Assembly (NCBI RefSeq): GCF_030397575.1
Contig: NZ_JAPNXS010000006.1
Coordinates: forward strand, 186,001 to 250,000
Direction of reading: 5' to 3'
DNA: 64,000 bases
DNA from: Psychromonas sp. 14N.309.X.WAT.B.A12
Lineage (GTDB): Bacteria > Pseudomonadota > Gammaproteobacteria > Enterobacterales > Psychromonadaceae
This document shows positions 1 to 10,240 of this stretch, in pieces. Every line of letters starts with the position of its first letter. Within the stretch, counting starts at the first letter, position 1. A program made the position numbers and the translations under genes. The notes beneath the pieces were generated by a model, which worked only from the letters and a program-made list of their open reading frames with translations, ran no database searches and was not told where the DNA came from.

Positions 1-1507
1 TTGGTAAAAAAAGTGAAAATTGCGTGGTGCTTTTCAAGTCATCAGTATCAAGAAGAAATTGATTGCTGGCTAAAGTGACGCCAGTGGAATTAACTTTCCA
101 ATGCAGGTCAATATCAGCTTTTTGTAAAGGCATTGAACGATTAAATTGTCCATCAAAAGTAATACGTTGTGGATCAAGTAGAATCGATGCATGACCACTA
201 TCTTGGTCAGCAGTCACCTTAATATTCGCATTGCTCACCCCAGGGATTATATCGTGAGCTTGATTACTAAAATCATCAATATGTGCACTCACCGTCATTT
301 GCCCAATCGGGTTAAAATGCATATCCAATTTACTCAATTTACCGCCTAACTCTAAATCAGCAACATAGTTAATCTGCTGTTCAGAAAGGGATGAAAATAA
401 TAAACCAAAGGGAGTAATCGCATTAATATTAATCCCCTTAAGATCAAACTGACCAAAACGACCAATATCACCATGACCTGCAATATTCACATCATTTAAC
501 GGTGTATAGTTATGGGTAATATTTAAATCATAACTATCAAACAACCAATGCTGGTCGTCATAGCTAAACTGAAATAAACCATCATTAATTTGCCAACTTT
601 CAGATTCACCTAACAATGTCCAAGCGATTTCGGAGTTGTCCCAGTGCAATTGCATATTCTTAAAACCATTAACATCAAAATCACTCCATAAACGAAACGA
701 CACAACGGCAGAAGTAAGATCGGCTAACGGGTTAATCTGTGGTTTTAAATACTCAGTGGCATTAAGGTTCTCTGCTTGAGCATACAAGCGCCCTACTAAG
801 TTATCAGGAGTGCCTTCAGCATCACCAGTAACATCAATAATAAACTCTAAAGTATTCTCACCTAGCGTATTAGGCAATGACGCTTTACCAACACCTTGAT
901 GTTGCTGACCGTCATTTAACCAGCTCAAATCCTGGATTAGAATAGTTTTTTGGTTATAGAGGTGGTCAGTAAAACGGATACGACTTTCGGTAATAGAAAA
1001 AGAGCTTAATCGGAGTAGCAGGATATTTTTCAAAGAGGCTAAGGTGCCCTGAGATCCAGCTTCATCAGACTCGGAAGTTGATAACTGACCAATGCGTTCG
1101 ACATCTAACGCCGATTTAAGCAATAAATCAGCACCCTTGATCGAGATATCATTAAAGATCAGCTGTTGCTTTTGTAAACTTTCTAAAAAATCTAAATGTA
1201 AAAATAGGTTATTAATTTTTAATTCGAAGGGTAAAACATCGGTTTCAGTGAAGGTGACATTATTTAAGGTGAGCACTAGACCGGAGAAGTCGATCCCTGC
1301 TGAAACTTTATCGGCATCGACATTAATATCGTGCTCTGCAGCAACCCACTCAACAAGTTGTGCTTTATAGTCTTCGACTCCATTAATTGCAAAACGGGCA
1401 GCGGTTAATAATACCGCTAAGACAATTAAAGTCACCACCAGCAAGACTATCAAGCATTTTAAACATCTTAATGTAAAATGTTTCAAAAATGAGAACCCAT
1501 TTACCAT
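1..1507 (-). CDS. yhdP: YhdP family AsmA-like envelope protein (5' part only)
   Basis: The minus-strand frame is open from an ATG at 1507 to the window edge, giving about 502 N-terminal residues of a protein that is normally over 1,200 residues long. A hydrophobic anchor lies at about residues 15-37, followed by a long beta-rich region of the AsmA/DUF3971 type. YhdP is an inner-membrane-anchored, periplasm-spanning protein. E. coli YhdP is implicated in phospholipid transport to the outer membrane together with TamB and YdbH. It lies downstream of rng, as in E. coli, with a gap of 118 bases, so it is probably the last gene of the mre-maf-rng-yhdP cluster. The C-terminus lies outside the window. 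Confidence 0.88.
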   Translation of the reverse strand, partial: MVNGFSFLKHFTLRCLKCLIVLLVVTLIVLAVLLTAARFAINGVEDYKAQLVEWVAAEHDINVDADKVSAGIDFSGLVLTLNNVTFTETDVLPFELKINNLFLHLDFLESLQKQQLIFNDISIKGADLLLKSALDVERIGQLSTSESDEAGSQGTLASLKNILLLRLSSFSITESRIRFTDHLYNQKTILIQDLSWLNDGQQHQGVGKASLPNTLGENTLEFIIDVTGDAEGTPDNLVGRLYAQAENLNATEYLKPQINPLADLTSAVVSFRLWSDFDVNGFKNMQLHWDNSEIAWTLLGESESWQINDGLFQFSYDDQHWLFDSYDLNITHNYTPLNDVNIAGHGDIGRFGQFDLKGININAITPFGLLFSSLSEQQINYVADLELGGKLSKLDMHFNPIGQMTVSAHIDDFSNQAHDIIPGVSNANIKVTADQDSGHASILLDPQRITFDGQFNRSMPLQKADIDLHWKVNSTGVTLASNQFLLDTDDLKSTTQFSLFLP

Positions 1508-1625
1508 CCTTTTACTGTATAACAAGTGGCGGTCAAGCCAGTAGTGACGCACTATTATTAACGATTAAGCTAGCTATCAATCTTAATACGCTTTTCGATA
1601 AAAGCAATCACCTCAGAGGAGTCTA

Positions 1626-3098
1626 TTAGATCATCACCACATCAAACTGCTCTGGTCCATACAGCGGCTCAGCATGAATTTCCACACGCTTCTGCATAAA
1701 CACGATTAACTCACCTAAATTATAGGATTCATCACCTTTCAGCGCCTCTGCAACCGCCACTGATGCATATACAGCAAAACGCTCAGCAGAATAAGCACGG
1801 TCTACACGTAATATTTCACGTAATATCTCATAACATACTGTCTCGACAGTTTTCACATAACCGCGACCATTACAGGTTTTGCACTCACCACAGAAAATAT
1901 GCTCAAGACTTTCGTGAGTACGCTTACGCGTCATTTCAATCAAACCTAATGGCGAGAAATCGTTAATATGGGTCTTTACGCGATCTTTTGCCAATGCTTG
2001 CTCTAAGCTATTAAATACTCGGCGACGATGCTCTAGCAATTTCATATCGATAAAGTCGAGTATGATTATACCGCCTAGATTACGTAACCTTAATTGGCGA
2101 GCAATCGCTAAAGTCGCTTCAATATTGGTATTGAAAATAGTCTCTTCAAGATTGCGATGGCCAACAAATGCACCGGTATTAATATCTACAGTGGTCATAG
2201 CTTCCGTTTGATCAATAATCAAATACCCGCCAGATTTTAATTCCACTTTACGATTTAAGGCACGTTGCACTTCATTTTCTACATCAAACAGATCAAATAT
2301 TGGGCTTTCACCAGCATAGTATTCAATCTTGCCTTCCAACTCAGGCACAAAATCGGCACTGAATTTAGATAACTCTTTAAAGCTCAATTTCGAATCGATA
2401 CGTACTCGATCTATTTCGTTGCCTACAAAGTCTCGCAAAATACGAAATGCCAACCCTAAATCTTGATATAACATCTTATTCTTAGATTGCGTACGCTGTT
2501 TACGTGTGATGACTTTACGCCAAACACGCTGTAAAAAAGCCGCATCATTTCTTAATTCAGCTTCAGGAGCCCCTTCCGCTGCAGTACGAATGATAAAACC
2601 ACCAAGGTCATCAACACAAGATTGTGTGATCTCCTTTAAACGCTCTCGCTCTTCAGCACTTTCAATGCGCTGTGATACCCCAACATGTTTGGTGTCAGGC
2701 ATAAACACTAAATATCGTGAGGGTAAAGTAATATCCGTAGTTAAACGCGCGCCTTTTGTACCTAGCGGATCTTTTACAACTTGCACAATGATATTTTGTC
2801 CAGGCCTTACTAAGGTTGAAATATCAGCAACTTTAAATTTTTCTTTTTCCGGTCCAGTAAAACATTCCGCATGTAAATCGATATCAGATGCATGTAAAAA
2901 GGCAGCTTTTTCTAAACCAATGTCAACAAATGCAGCCTGCATCCCAGGTAATACGCGGGTCACTTTACCTTTGTAGATATTACCAGCAATACCTTTACTT
3001 ACTTGACGCTCTATATGTAACTCTTGTAAAACACCACCTTCAATTAACGCAACACGCGTTTCTGTGGGGGTAATATTCATTAATAATTCAACAGACAT
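1626..3098 (-). CDS. rng: Ribonuclease G
   Basis: 490 residues, matching E. coli RNase G (489) nearly end to end. It is a single-strand endoribonuclease that processes the 16S rRNA 5' end and decays some mRNAs. An S1-type domain comes first (motif GNIYKGKVTRVLPGMQAAF, about residues 37-55). The catalytic RNase E/G core follows, with the Mg-binding aspartates in TVDINTG and LDFIDM, then the zinc-link cysteines in CGECKTC. I chose the ATG at 3098 over an upstream TTG at 3113 because AGAGG sits about 7 bases before the ATG and the family starts here. It begins 1 base after the maf stop, so it is translationally linked to maf. Confidence 0.97.
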   Translation of the reverse strand: MSVELLMNITPTETRVALIEGGVLQELHIERQVSKGIAGNIYKGKVTRVLPGMQAAFVDIGLEKAAFLHASDIDLHAECFTGPEKEKFKVADISTLVRPGQNIIVQVVKDPLGTKGARLTTDITLPSRYLVFMPDTKHVGVSQRIESAEERERLKEITQSCVDDLGGFIIRTAAEGAPEAELRNDAAFLQRVWRKVITRKQRTQSKNKMLYQDLGLAFRILRDFVGNEIDRVRIDSKLSFKELSKFSADFVPELEGKIEYYAGESPIFDLFDVENEVQRALNRKVELKSGGYLIIDQTEAMTTVDINTGAFVGHRNLEETIFNTNIEATLAIARQLRLRNLGGIIILDFIDMKLLEHRRRVFNSLEQALAKDRVKTHINDFSPLGLIEMTRKRTHESLEHIFCGECKTCNGRGYVKTVETVCYEILREILRVDRAYSAERFAVYASVAVAEALKGDESYNLGELIVFMQKRVEIHAEPLYGPEQFDVVMI

Positions 3099-3099
3099 G

Positions 3100-3669
3100 T
3101 TAAGCCTCTTCAAAGCGTTTAATAAGTTGTGCTGTTTCGTAAAGGGGTAACCCTACCACTGCACTATAACTACCCGAAATATGGGTGACGAATTGCCCTG
3201 CAATTCCTTGAATACCGTAACCACCGGCTTTATCTTTTGGCTCACCAGTATCCCAATAGTCTGAAATTTCTTGATCCGAGAGGATTTTAAATGTCACATC
3301 GGTAGTTACTAACTTAACCGCTTGTTGTTGTGCCGTGACTAACGCAACGGCCGTCAAGACTTGATGTGTATTACCCGATAACAAATGCATCATCTGTTGT
3401 GCATGCAGTTTGTCCTGTGGTTTCTCCATCACAATACCATCACACACCACAATCGTATCCGCACCTAACACCACGCCCTGCTGCTGATTATTAAGCAAAC
3501 CCGCTAAGGCTTTTTCCAAAGCTAAACGTTGCACATAATGCTCGGCACTTTCTGCCACCTGCTGAGTTTCATCAATACCCGCTTTAATACGTTGATACTC
3601 AACATTAATTTGTGACAACAATTCACCGCGGCGCGGTGAGCCTGATGCTAAAAACAGTTTAAATGGCAT
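3100..3669 (-). CDS. maf: Maf/YhdE nucleoside triphosphate pyrophosphatase
   Basis: 189 residues. Maf proteins hydrolyse non-canonical or excess nucleoside triphosphates; the YhdE branch acts on dTTP and UTP. Visible family motifs are LASGSPRR near the N-terminus, the GADTIV loop (about residues 69-74) and EKPQD. The start ATG overlaps the mreD stop (TAATG), showing translational coupling. The position between mreD and rng is the same as in E. coli. Substrate preference is inferred from synteny with yhdE and was not tested. Confidence 0.95.
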   Translation of the reverse strand: MPFKLFLASGSPRRGELLSQINVEYQRIKAGIDETQQVAESAEHYVQRLALEKALAGLLNNQQQGVVLGADTIVVCDGIVMEKPQDKLHAQQMMHLLSGNTHQVLTAVALVTAQQQAVKLVTTDVTFKILSDQEISDYWDTGEPKDKAGGYGIQGIAGQFVTHISGSYSAVVGLPLYETAQLIKRFEEA

Positions 3670-4151
3670 TAACTCACCTTATAACGAACGCGCAAGTAGC
3701 GCATAAATAGAAAGAACCAAGGCCAAATCAACATGGAGGTAAAAATTGACCAGAAATAAGGTCGATGTAACACAATCTCTTGCATGCTGGAGGCTATCCA
3801 ATACAAACCTAATTTCGCAATAAAGATAAAGACACCTAATAATAAAGTAGTCTGCACTAAGGTAAAATTACGAAAACGTTGGAAATTGATACTGGTTAAA
3901 TACGCCAATAAAGAAAACAATAAACCATGGGTTCCTAATGTTGAGCCTAATAACAGGTCAAGTATCAAACCCAGTATAAAAGCATGCCCAATGTTCACTC
4001 TATGCGGTAACGCAATAATCCAATAGAAAATCACTAAAATCATCCAATTAGGACGAAATGCATTAAACATGATCGGTAACGGAAAAATATCCGCCACCAA
4101 GCAAACAAAGAAAGTGAGGTAGATAACTCTATAACTATTCAGCAGGGGCAT
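3669..4151 (-). CDS. mreD: Rod shape-determining protein MreD
   Basis: 160 residues, about five predicted membrane helices and very hydrophobic throughout, close to the usual length (162 in E. coli). MreD is the inner-membrane partner of MreC and MreB in the elongasome that directs lateral wall synthesis. The start codon lies 17 bases inside the 3' end of mreC and the stop overlaps maf by one base, so the genes form a tight operon. Sequence conservation in this family is low; identification rests on topology, on the N-terminal FFVCLVADIFPLP segment and on position. Confidence 0.93.
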   Translation of the reverse strand: MPLLNSYRVIYLTFFVCLVADIFPLPIMFNAFRPNWMILVIFYWIIALPHRVNIGHAFILGLILDLLLGSTLGTHGLLFSLLAYLTSINFQRFRNFTLVQTTLLLGVFIFIAKLGLYWIASSMQEIVLHRPYFWSIFTSMLIWPWFFLFMRYLRVRYKVS

Positions 4152-5016
4152 CGAATTCTTCCGGAGAATCTAACGTTAAATCAGCATCGGCTAATGGGTC
4201 ATCATTCCATAGTAGGAGTAAATAACGGCTTCTATCTAGGTCCGCAACAGGTGTCGCCGTAACTGTGGCATACAACTCACCTTCTTGGTAATCAAAACGG
4301 CTAATTTTAGCCACCGGATAACCTGCAGGAAAACGTCCGCCTAAACCAGAGGTTACTAATAAGTCACCCTCTTTGATATCTGCATTACTTTGTACAAAAG
4401 GCACCTTAAGTTGATCCCAAGCGCCACTACCATGTACGACAGCAATCACATCATTACGTTGAACTCGCACCGGTATACCATGTGTTGCATCGACAATTAA
4501 CACAACTCGGCTAGTGGTACTACCCACTTGTGACACTTGCCCAACTACACCCTGCTCATTGATCACAGGTTGTCCTAAATACACACCATTCAATGCGCCT
4601 TTATCAATTAATAATTGATGCGTAAATGGGTCAGAGCGTAAACTCATCACTTCAGTAATCATACGTTTGTATTTAAACTGCCTTTCAGAATTTAATAGTT
4701 GGCGAAGTTGTTTATTTTCACTTTGTAACTGTCCTAATAAAAGGCGATCTGCTTTTAAGTGTAAATTGTCTTTTTCTAATTGTTGATTACGATCGACTAA
4801 CGCTTGTCTTGTCATGATGTTTTCAGAAAATGAACTGAATATTTTCTGTGGCGCATCGGCAACATATTGGATAGGTGAAACGATCGAATTTAAATAAACA
4901 CGAGCCGAAGAGAATAAATTGAACTGACTGTCAGCGATCATCAAACCGATACAACAGGCTATCACAATGGATAGCCTAAGTACGAAGGAAGGACCGCGGG
5001 TAAAAATTGGTTTCAT
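4135..5016 (-). CDS. mreC: Rod shape-determining protein MreC
   Basis: 293 residues. It has a single N-terminal membrane anchor (about residues 12-30), a coiled coil (about 65-110, rich in L, Q and K/E heptads such as NQQLEKDNLHLK), then the two periplasmic beta domains with conserved VTSGLGGRFPAGYPV. MreC is the periplasmic scaffold that links MreB to PBP2-RodA. The acidic C-terminal tail (about 20 residues, rich in D and E) is longer than the conserved core. It starts 50 bases downstream of mreB and overlaps mreD by 17 bases. Confidence 0.95.
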   Translation of the reverse strand: MKPIFTRGPSFVLRLSIVIACCIGLMIADSQFNLFSSARVYLNSIVSPIQYVADAPQKIFSSFSENIMTRQALVDRNQQLEKDNLHLKADRLLLGQLQSENKQLRQLLNSERQFKYKRMITEVMSLRSDPFTHQLLIDKGALNGVYLGQPVINEQGVVGQVSQVGSTTSRVVLIVDATHGIPVRVQRNDVIAVVHGSGAWDQLKVPFVQSNADIKEGDLLVTSGLGGRFPAGYPVAKISRFDYQEGELYATVTATPVADLDRSRYLLLLWNDDPLADADLTLDSPEEFDAPAE

Positions 5017-5066
5017 GGGGGTTTCTATTGAATGTTAACGCAGGAATCAACCTGCGTTAATTGATA

Positions 5067-6218
<1,152 letters not shown>

Positions 6219-6318
6219 TTAGTTATTTTGATTACCGTCAAAGGATTACCAAGATAACATTTAACTATCAGCTTATTTTTCAACCAACAAAAAGCTGAAT
6301 ATACCTGTCGGTACACTT

Positions 6319-6541
6319 ATACCAATTATAATAAATAAGCGCGCTAAATTTTGCATAGAAAAAATAACTTAGTTCAAGGCTTAAATTGAGCCTTTCGAAA
6401 ATTAACTTCGTTAATCGTCTGCCGGAGAATTAACAAAAAGGAGATTAATTCTTGGGTGATGGTTCTCTTTACGAAATTTACAACGAAGAAATAAGTTATT
6501 TTAACAAGTAAATTAGCTCCGTTAATTAGTCTGGTTGGTAT
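6319..6541. repeat. MITE-like fold-back element upstream of mreB
   Basis: A 223-base non-coding segment bounded by exact inverted ends ATACCAA (6319-6325) and TTGGTAT (6535-6541). The inversion continues imperfectly inward for about 20 bases. A second exact inverted pair lies inside, AAAATAACTTA (6361-6371) and TAAGTTATTTT (6492-6502), with further small hairpins such as ATTAACTTCGTTAAT. No open frame of note. The design resembles a miniature inverted-repeat element or a REP-like intergenic repeat. I saw no second full copy in this window, so mobility is an inference. Confidence 0.55.
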
Positions 6542-6603
6542 TAACTAAGCAGACACAAAGAAGCACAAATAGTTTCTTCTTTTAAGTGAATGTTTAGTTA
6601 TAA

Positions 6604-6627
6604 AAAAACCTACCGAAGTAGGTTTTT
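6604..6627 (-). terminator. Rho-independent terminator after aroA
   Basis: Perfect 10-bp stem AAAAACCTAC / GTAGGTTTTT with loop CGAA, ending in a T run on the minus strand. It lies 19 bases beyond the aroA stop and ends the serC-hisC-aroA transcript. Confidence 0.85.
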
Positions 6628-6646
6628 AATTAATACATTAAAATGC

Positions 6647-7939
6647 TTAATGGCTCACTGATGCTAACTTTTCAAAGTAATCAGGGAATGTTTTAGAAGT
6701 ACACTTAGGATCGTTAATCGTCACAGGTGTATCACTTAATGCCACTAATGAGAAACACATCGCCATACGATGATCATCATAAGTATCGATTTCTGCATGC
6801 TTAAGCTGTGCTGGCGGCGTTACTTCAATAAAGTCATGACCTTCAATCACTTCAGCACCGACTTTACGTAGCTCAGTTGCCATCGCATATAAACGATCTG
6901 TCTCTTTTACACGCCAGTTATAAACATTAGTGATTTTAGTGGTGCCTTCAGCAAATAATGCCGCAACCGCAATAGTCATCGCAGCATCAGGAATATGGTT
7001 CATATCCATATCAATCGCTTTTAACTGACCTTTGCTGGCTTTAATGTAATCGTCACCCCATTCAATATTTGCGCCCATTGCTTCTAAGGCATCAGCGAAT
7101 TGAATATCACCCTGTACTGATTTTTTGCCAATACCTGTCACTTTGATACTACCACCGCCAATTGCAGCAGCTGCTAAAAAGTAAGAAGCTGAAGACGCGT
7201 CACCTTCTACTAAGTAATTACCTGCTGCTTGATAAGTTTGACCACCTTTAATCACAAAGCGTTGGTACTCACCGTCAACGTTATCCACTTCAACACCAAA
7301 ATCTTGCATGATTTGTAAAGTAATTTTAATGTAAGGTTTCGATACTAATTCACCCACGATATTAATGGTTGTATCTTCAGAAGCCATCGGTGCAGACATT
7401 AAAAATGCGGTTAAAAATTGGCTTGAAACACTGCCATCAATACTAATATCACCGCCTTTCAGGCCAGTTCCTTTAATTTTTAATGGTGGGTAATTTTCAT
7501 CTTTTAAGTAACTAACGTCAGCGCCAGCTTGCTTAAGTGAATCAACCAATGAACCGATTGGTCGCTCGAACATACGCGGTTCACCAGTTAAGGTATATTC
7601 GCCTTGGCCTAAACATAAAGCAGCACATAAAGGACGCATTGCCGTACCTGCATTGCCTAAGAAAAGCTCGATATCACCTAATCCTTGTGTATCAAATGCA
7701 CGACCTAATCCTTCAACAATACACTGTTTTTTATCTGCAGAAAGCGTGTAGTTAACGCCTAATTTTTTTAACGCATTTAACATATGACGGATATCATCAC
7801 TGTCTAATAAATTAGTTAAAGTGGTCGTTCCTTGCGCCAATGCCGCTAATAATAAAGCGCGGTTTGATAGGCTTTTTGACCCGGGTAAATTAATTTCACC
7901 ATCGACTTTTTTAATCGGGTTTAATAATAACTGTTCCAT
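6647..7939 (-). CDS. aroA: 3-phosphoshikimate 1-carboxyvinyltransferase (EPSP synthase)
   Basis: 430 residues, a class I EPSP synthase. It joins phosphoenolpyruvate to shikimate-3-phosphate in the shikimate pathway in the cytosol. Visible motifs are [17 protein letters not shown] near the N-terminus (substrate phosphate binding), [10 protein letters not shown] (PEP site, the wild-type glyphosate-sensitive form), the catalytic Asp region IPDAAMT and RVKETDR. It starts 14 bases downstream of hisC, in an operon with serC and hisC, which makes biosynthetic sense (serine, aromatic and histidine aminotransferase steps). Confidence 0.97.
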   Translation of the reverse strand: MEQLLLNPIKKVDGEINLPGSKSLSNRALLLAALAQGTTTLTNLLDSDDIRHMLNALKKLGVNYTLSADKKQCIVEGLGRAFDTQGLGDIELFLGNAGTAMRPLCAALCLGQGEYTLTGEPRMFERPIGSLVDSLKQAGADVSYLKDENYPPLKIKGTGLKGGDISIDGSVSSQFLTAFLMSAPMASEDTTINIVGELVSKPYIKITLQIMQDFGVEVDNVDGEYQRFVIKGGQTYQAAGNYLVEGDASSASYFLAAAAIGGGSIKVTGIGKKSVQGDIQFADALEAMGANIEWGDDYIKASKGQLKAIDMDMNHIPDAAMTIAVAALFAEGTTKITNVYNWRVKETDRLYAMATELRKVGAEVIEGHDFIEVTPPAQLKHAEIDTYDDHRMAMCFSLVALSDTPVTINDPKCTSKTFPDYFEKLASVSH

Positions 7940-7953
7940 ACTATCTGTTTCTC

Positions 7954-9060
7954 TTATTGCAAATTTAAAACACGGGTGAGTGCTTGTTTAAAACGTTGAT
8001 TCTCTGCGTCAGTACCAATGCTAATGCGTAAATGTTGTGGTAAACCATAACCGGTGATCGGTCTTACAATCACCCCTTCTAACAATAGTTTTTGATAAAC
8101 TTCGTCGCCCGATTGACCAACATTAACTGTAATAAAGTTACCCATAGATGGGATATACTGTAAATTATTAGCGTCAAAAAAAGCACTTAAGTCTTTCATG
8201 CCCGCATCATTTAAACGCACACTATCAGCCAAGTATTGTTCATCTTGCAAAATAGTTTCCGCCGCTTTTAAAGCCAAAGCGTTACAGTTAAACGGTTGAC
8301 GTACACGATTTAAAATATCAGCAATATCTGGGTGAGAAATACTGTAACCAACACGTAAACCAGCCAAGCCATAAGCTTTAGAGAAAGTACGTGATACTAT
8401 CAGATTAGGGAATTCAGCAATCCAAGCAATAGCATTACCACGACGCTCAGATGATGCATATTCAAAATAAGCTTCATCCAATACCACTAACACATCACTC
8501 GGAACTTGCTTCAAGAAGTCTTTAATCTCATCTTGCTCTAAAAAAGTTCCCGTCGGGTTATTAGGATTAGCAATAAAGATAAGTTTAGTTTTATCGGTGA
8601 TCGCCGCCGCCATTGCCTCAAGATCATGACCATAATCTTTAGCTTTGACTACGACAGCGGTTGCGCCAATTGCTTGCGTTACTATTGGATAAACCACAAA
8701 TGCATGTTCAGCAAACATCACTTCATGGCTATTATCTACAAAGGCACGTGCAATTAATTCTAATAAATCATTAGAGCCATTACCTAAAGTGATTTGGTTT
8801 AATTCGACTGCATACTTATTAGCTAGTGCCTGTTTAAGGTAATAACCATTTGCATCTGGGTAGCGTGTTAATTCCGTTAACTCTTTTTGTAATGTCGCTT
8901 TAACTGATTCACTTAACCCTAATGGGTTTTCATTAGAGGCTAATTTAACAATATTAGTTAATCCCAACTCACGCTCTAATTCATCGGTTGGTTTACCCGC
9001 TTGGTATGGGTGTAATTTTTGCACACCTTTATTCGCCAAGCTTAAAAAATCATTACTCAT
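7954..9060 (-). CDS. hisC: Histidinol-phosphate / aromatic aminotransferase
   Basis: 368 residues, fold-type I PLP aminotransferase of the HisC2 branch. The pyridoxal-phosphate lysine lies in [17 protein letters not shown], the PLP phosphate region in [16 protein letters not shown] and the conserved ANPNNPTG in the middle. The ATG at 9060 is preferred over a TTG at 9075: AGGA lies about 6 bases before it and the family begins MSNDFLxLA. The gene is not in a his operon. Sitting between serC and aroA, it may serve phenylalanine and tyrosine transamination as well as, or instead of, histidine synthesis. That role is inferred from context. Confidence 0.92.
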   Translation of the reverse strand: MSNDFLSLANKGVQKLHPYQAGKPTDELERELGLTNIVKLASNENPLGLSESVKATLQKELTELTRYPDANGYYLKQALANKYAVELNQITLGNGSNDLLELIARAFVDNSHEVMFAEHAFVVYPIVTQAIGATAVVVKAKDYGHDLEAMAAAITDKTKLIFIANPNNPTGTFLEQDEIKDFLKQVPSDVLVVLDEAYFEYASSERRGNAIAWIAEFPNLIVSRTFSKAYGLAGLRVGYSISHPDIADILNRVRQPFNCNALALKAAETILQDEQYLADSVRLNDAGMKDLSAFFDANNLQYIPSMGNFITVNVGQSGDEVYQKLLLEGVIVRPITGYGLPQHLRISIGTDAENQRFKQALTRVLNLQ

Positions 9061-9092
9061 TTTACTTCCTTTCAATCACTTCTGTCGCGAGA

Positions 9093-10181
9093 TTATGCGT
9101 AGCGTTTCTCAAATTCAGCCATAAAGTCAACTAAGGCTTGTACACCTTCGATTGGCATCGCATTGTAAATACTTGCGCGCATTCCACCGACTAATTTATG
9201 GCCTTTTAAGGTTAATAAACCTGCAGCTTTGGATTCGCTTAAAAAGGTTTCATTCAAGCTATCATCAGCTAATGTGAAAGGAATGTTCATACGGCTACGT
9301 ACACTTTTATCTACATTATTGCTGTAGAAAGAAGACGCATCGATGGCGTTGTACAGCAGCTCAGCTTTCGCAATATTCTTTTTCTCTACTTCGGCAATAC
9401 CACCTTGAGCTAATAGCCATTTAAACACTAACCCCGCTAAATACCATGAATACGTTGGTGGTGTGTTATACATAGAGTCAGCGTTTGCTTGTATCTCGTA
9501 ATCAAAAATTGATGGAATCGCTTGGCGTGCTTTACCCACTAGGTCTTCACGTACAATGACAATTGCTAAACCAGATGGACCAATATTTTTTTGTGCTCCG
9601 GCGTAGACTAACCCGAACTTACTAATATCCAATGGACGAGACAAAATAGTTGAGCTCATATCAGCGACTAACGGCACAATCCCCGTTTCTGGCACATCAA
9701 AAATTTCAATCCCTTCAATGGTTTCATTTGGACAGTAATGCAGGTAGGCAGCACCACTATTAACAGGCCATTGATCACAAGGTTTAACGGTAATTTTGCC
9801 ATCTTCCGTGGTGGTCATGATATCTGTTTCTTTAATACGCGCATGTTTCTTGGCTTCAACCACCGCAGACTTAGACCATTGTCCAGTCAGGATGTAATCC
9901 GCATCTAGCTTTTCGCCTAATAAGTTAAGTGGAACCGCAGCAAATTGACCACGTCCACCACCTTGGCAAAATAATACTTTGTAATTATCAGGTACTGACA
10001 GTAACTCGCGTAAATCCATCTCAGCTTGTTTAGCTAATGCGATGTATTCAGGGCTACGGTGACTTACTTCCATCACAGAAACCCCAGAACCTTGCCAGTT
10101 ACAAAATTCACTTTGTGCTTGTTGCATTACTGCTTCAGGTAACATTGCTGGGCCAGCACAAAAATTATAAATCTTACTCAT
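9093..10181 (-). CDS. serC: Phosphoserine aminotransferase
   Basis: 362 residues, the same length as E. coli SerC. It converts 3-phosphohydroxypyruvate plus glutamate to phosphoserine and also acts in pyridoxal phosphate synthesis. The N-terminus [12 protein letters not shown] and the PLP lysine in [13 protein letters not shown] are diagnostic. AAGGGA lies about 8 bases before the ATG. It lies 59 bases after gyrA with a hairpin in the gap, and 32 bases before hisC. Confidence 0.97.
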   Translation of the reverse strand: MSKIYNFCAGPAMLPEAVMQQAQSEFCNWQGSGVSVMEVSHRSPEYIALAKQAEMDLRELLSVPDNYKVLFCQGGGRGQFAAVPLNLLGEKLDADYILTGQWSKSAVVEAKKHARIKETDIMTTTEDGKITVKPCDQWPVNSGAAYLHYCPNETIEGIEIFDVPETGIVPLVADMSSTILSRPLDISKFGLVYAGAQKNIGPSGLAIVIVREDLVGKARQAIPSIFDYEIQANADSMYNTPPTYSWYLAGLVFKWLLAQGGIAEVEKKNIAKAELLYNAIDASSFYSNNVDKSVRSRMNIPFTLADDSLNETFLSESKAAGLLTLKGHKLVGGMRASIYNAMPIEGVQALVDFMAEFEKRYA

Positions 10182-10201
10182 TTTTATATCCCTTAAAACA
10201 A

Positions 10202-10225
10202 AATAAGCGGCTACGGCCGCTTATT
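10202..10225 (-). terminator. Hairpin terminator between gyrA and serC
   Basis: Perfect 10-bp stem AATAAGCGGC / GCCGCTTATT with a 4-base loop, followed on the minus strand by TTGTTTT. It should end or attenuate gyrA transcripts before serC, leaving serC to its own promoter or to readthrough. Confidence 0.75.
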
Positions 10226-10240
10226 GATTATCATAATCCA

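Noticed and set aside
2506-2976. Open frame of 156 codons on the plus strand inside rng
   Set aside because: It lies wholly antisense to a highly conserved rng; no ribosome site; a typical shadow frame.
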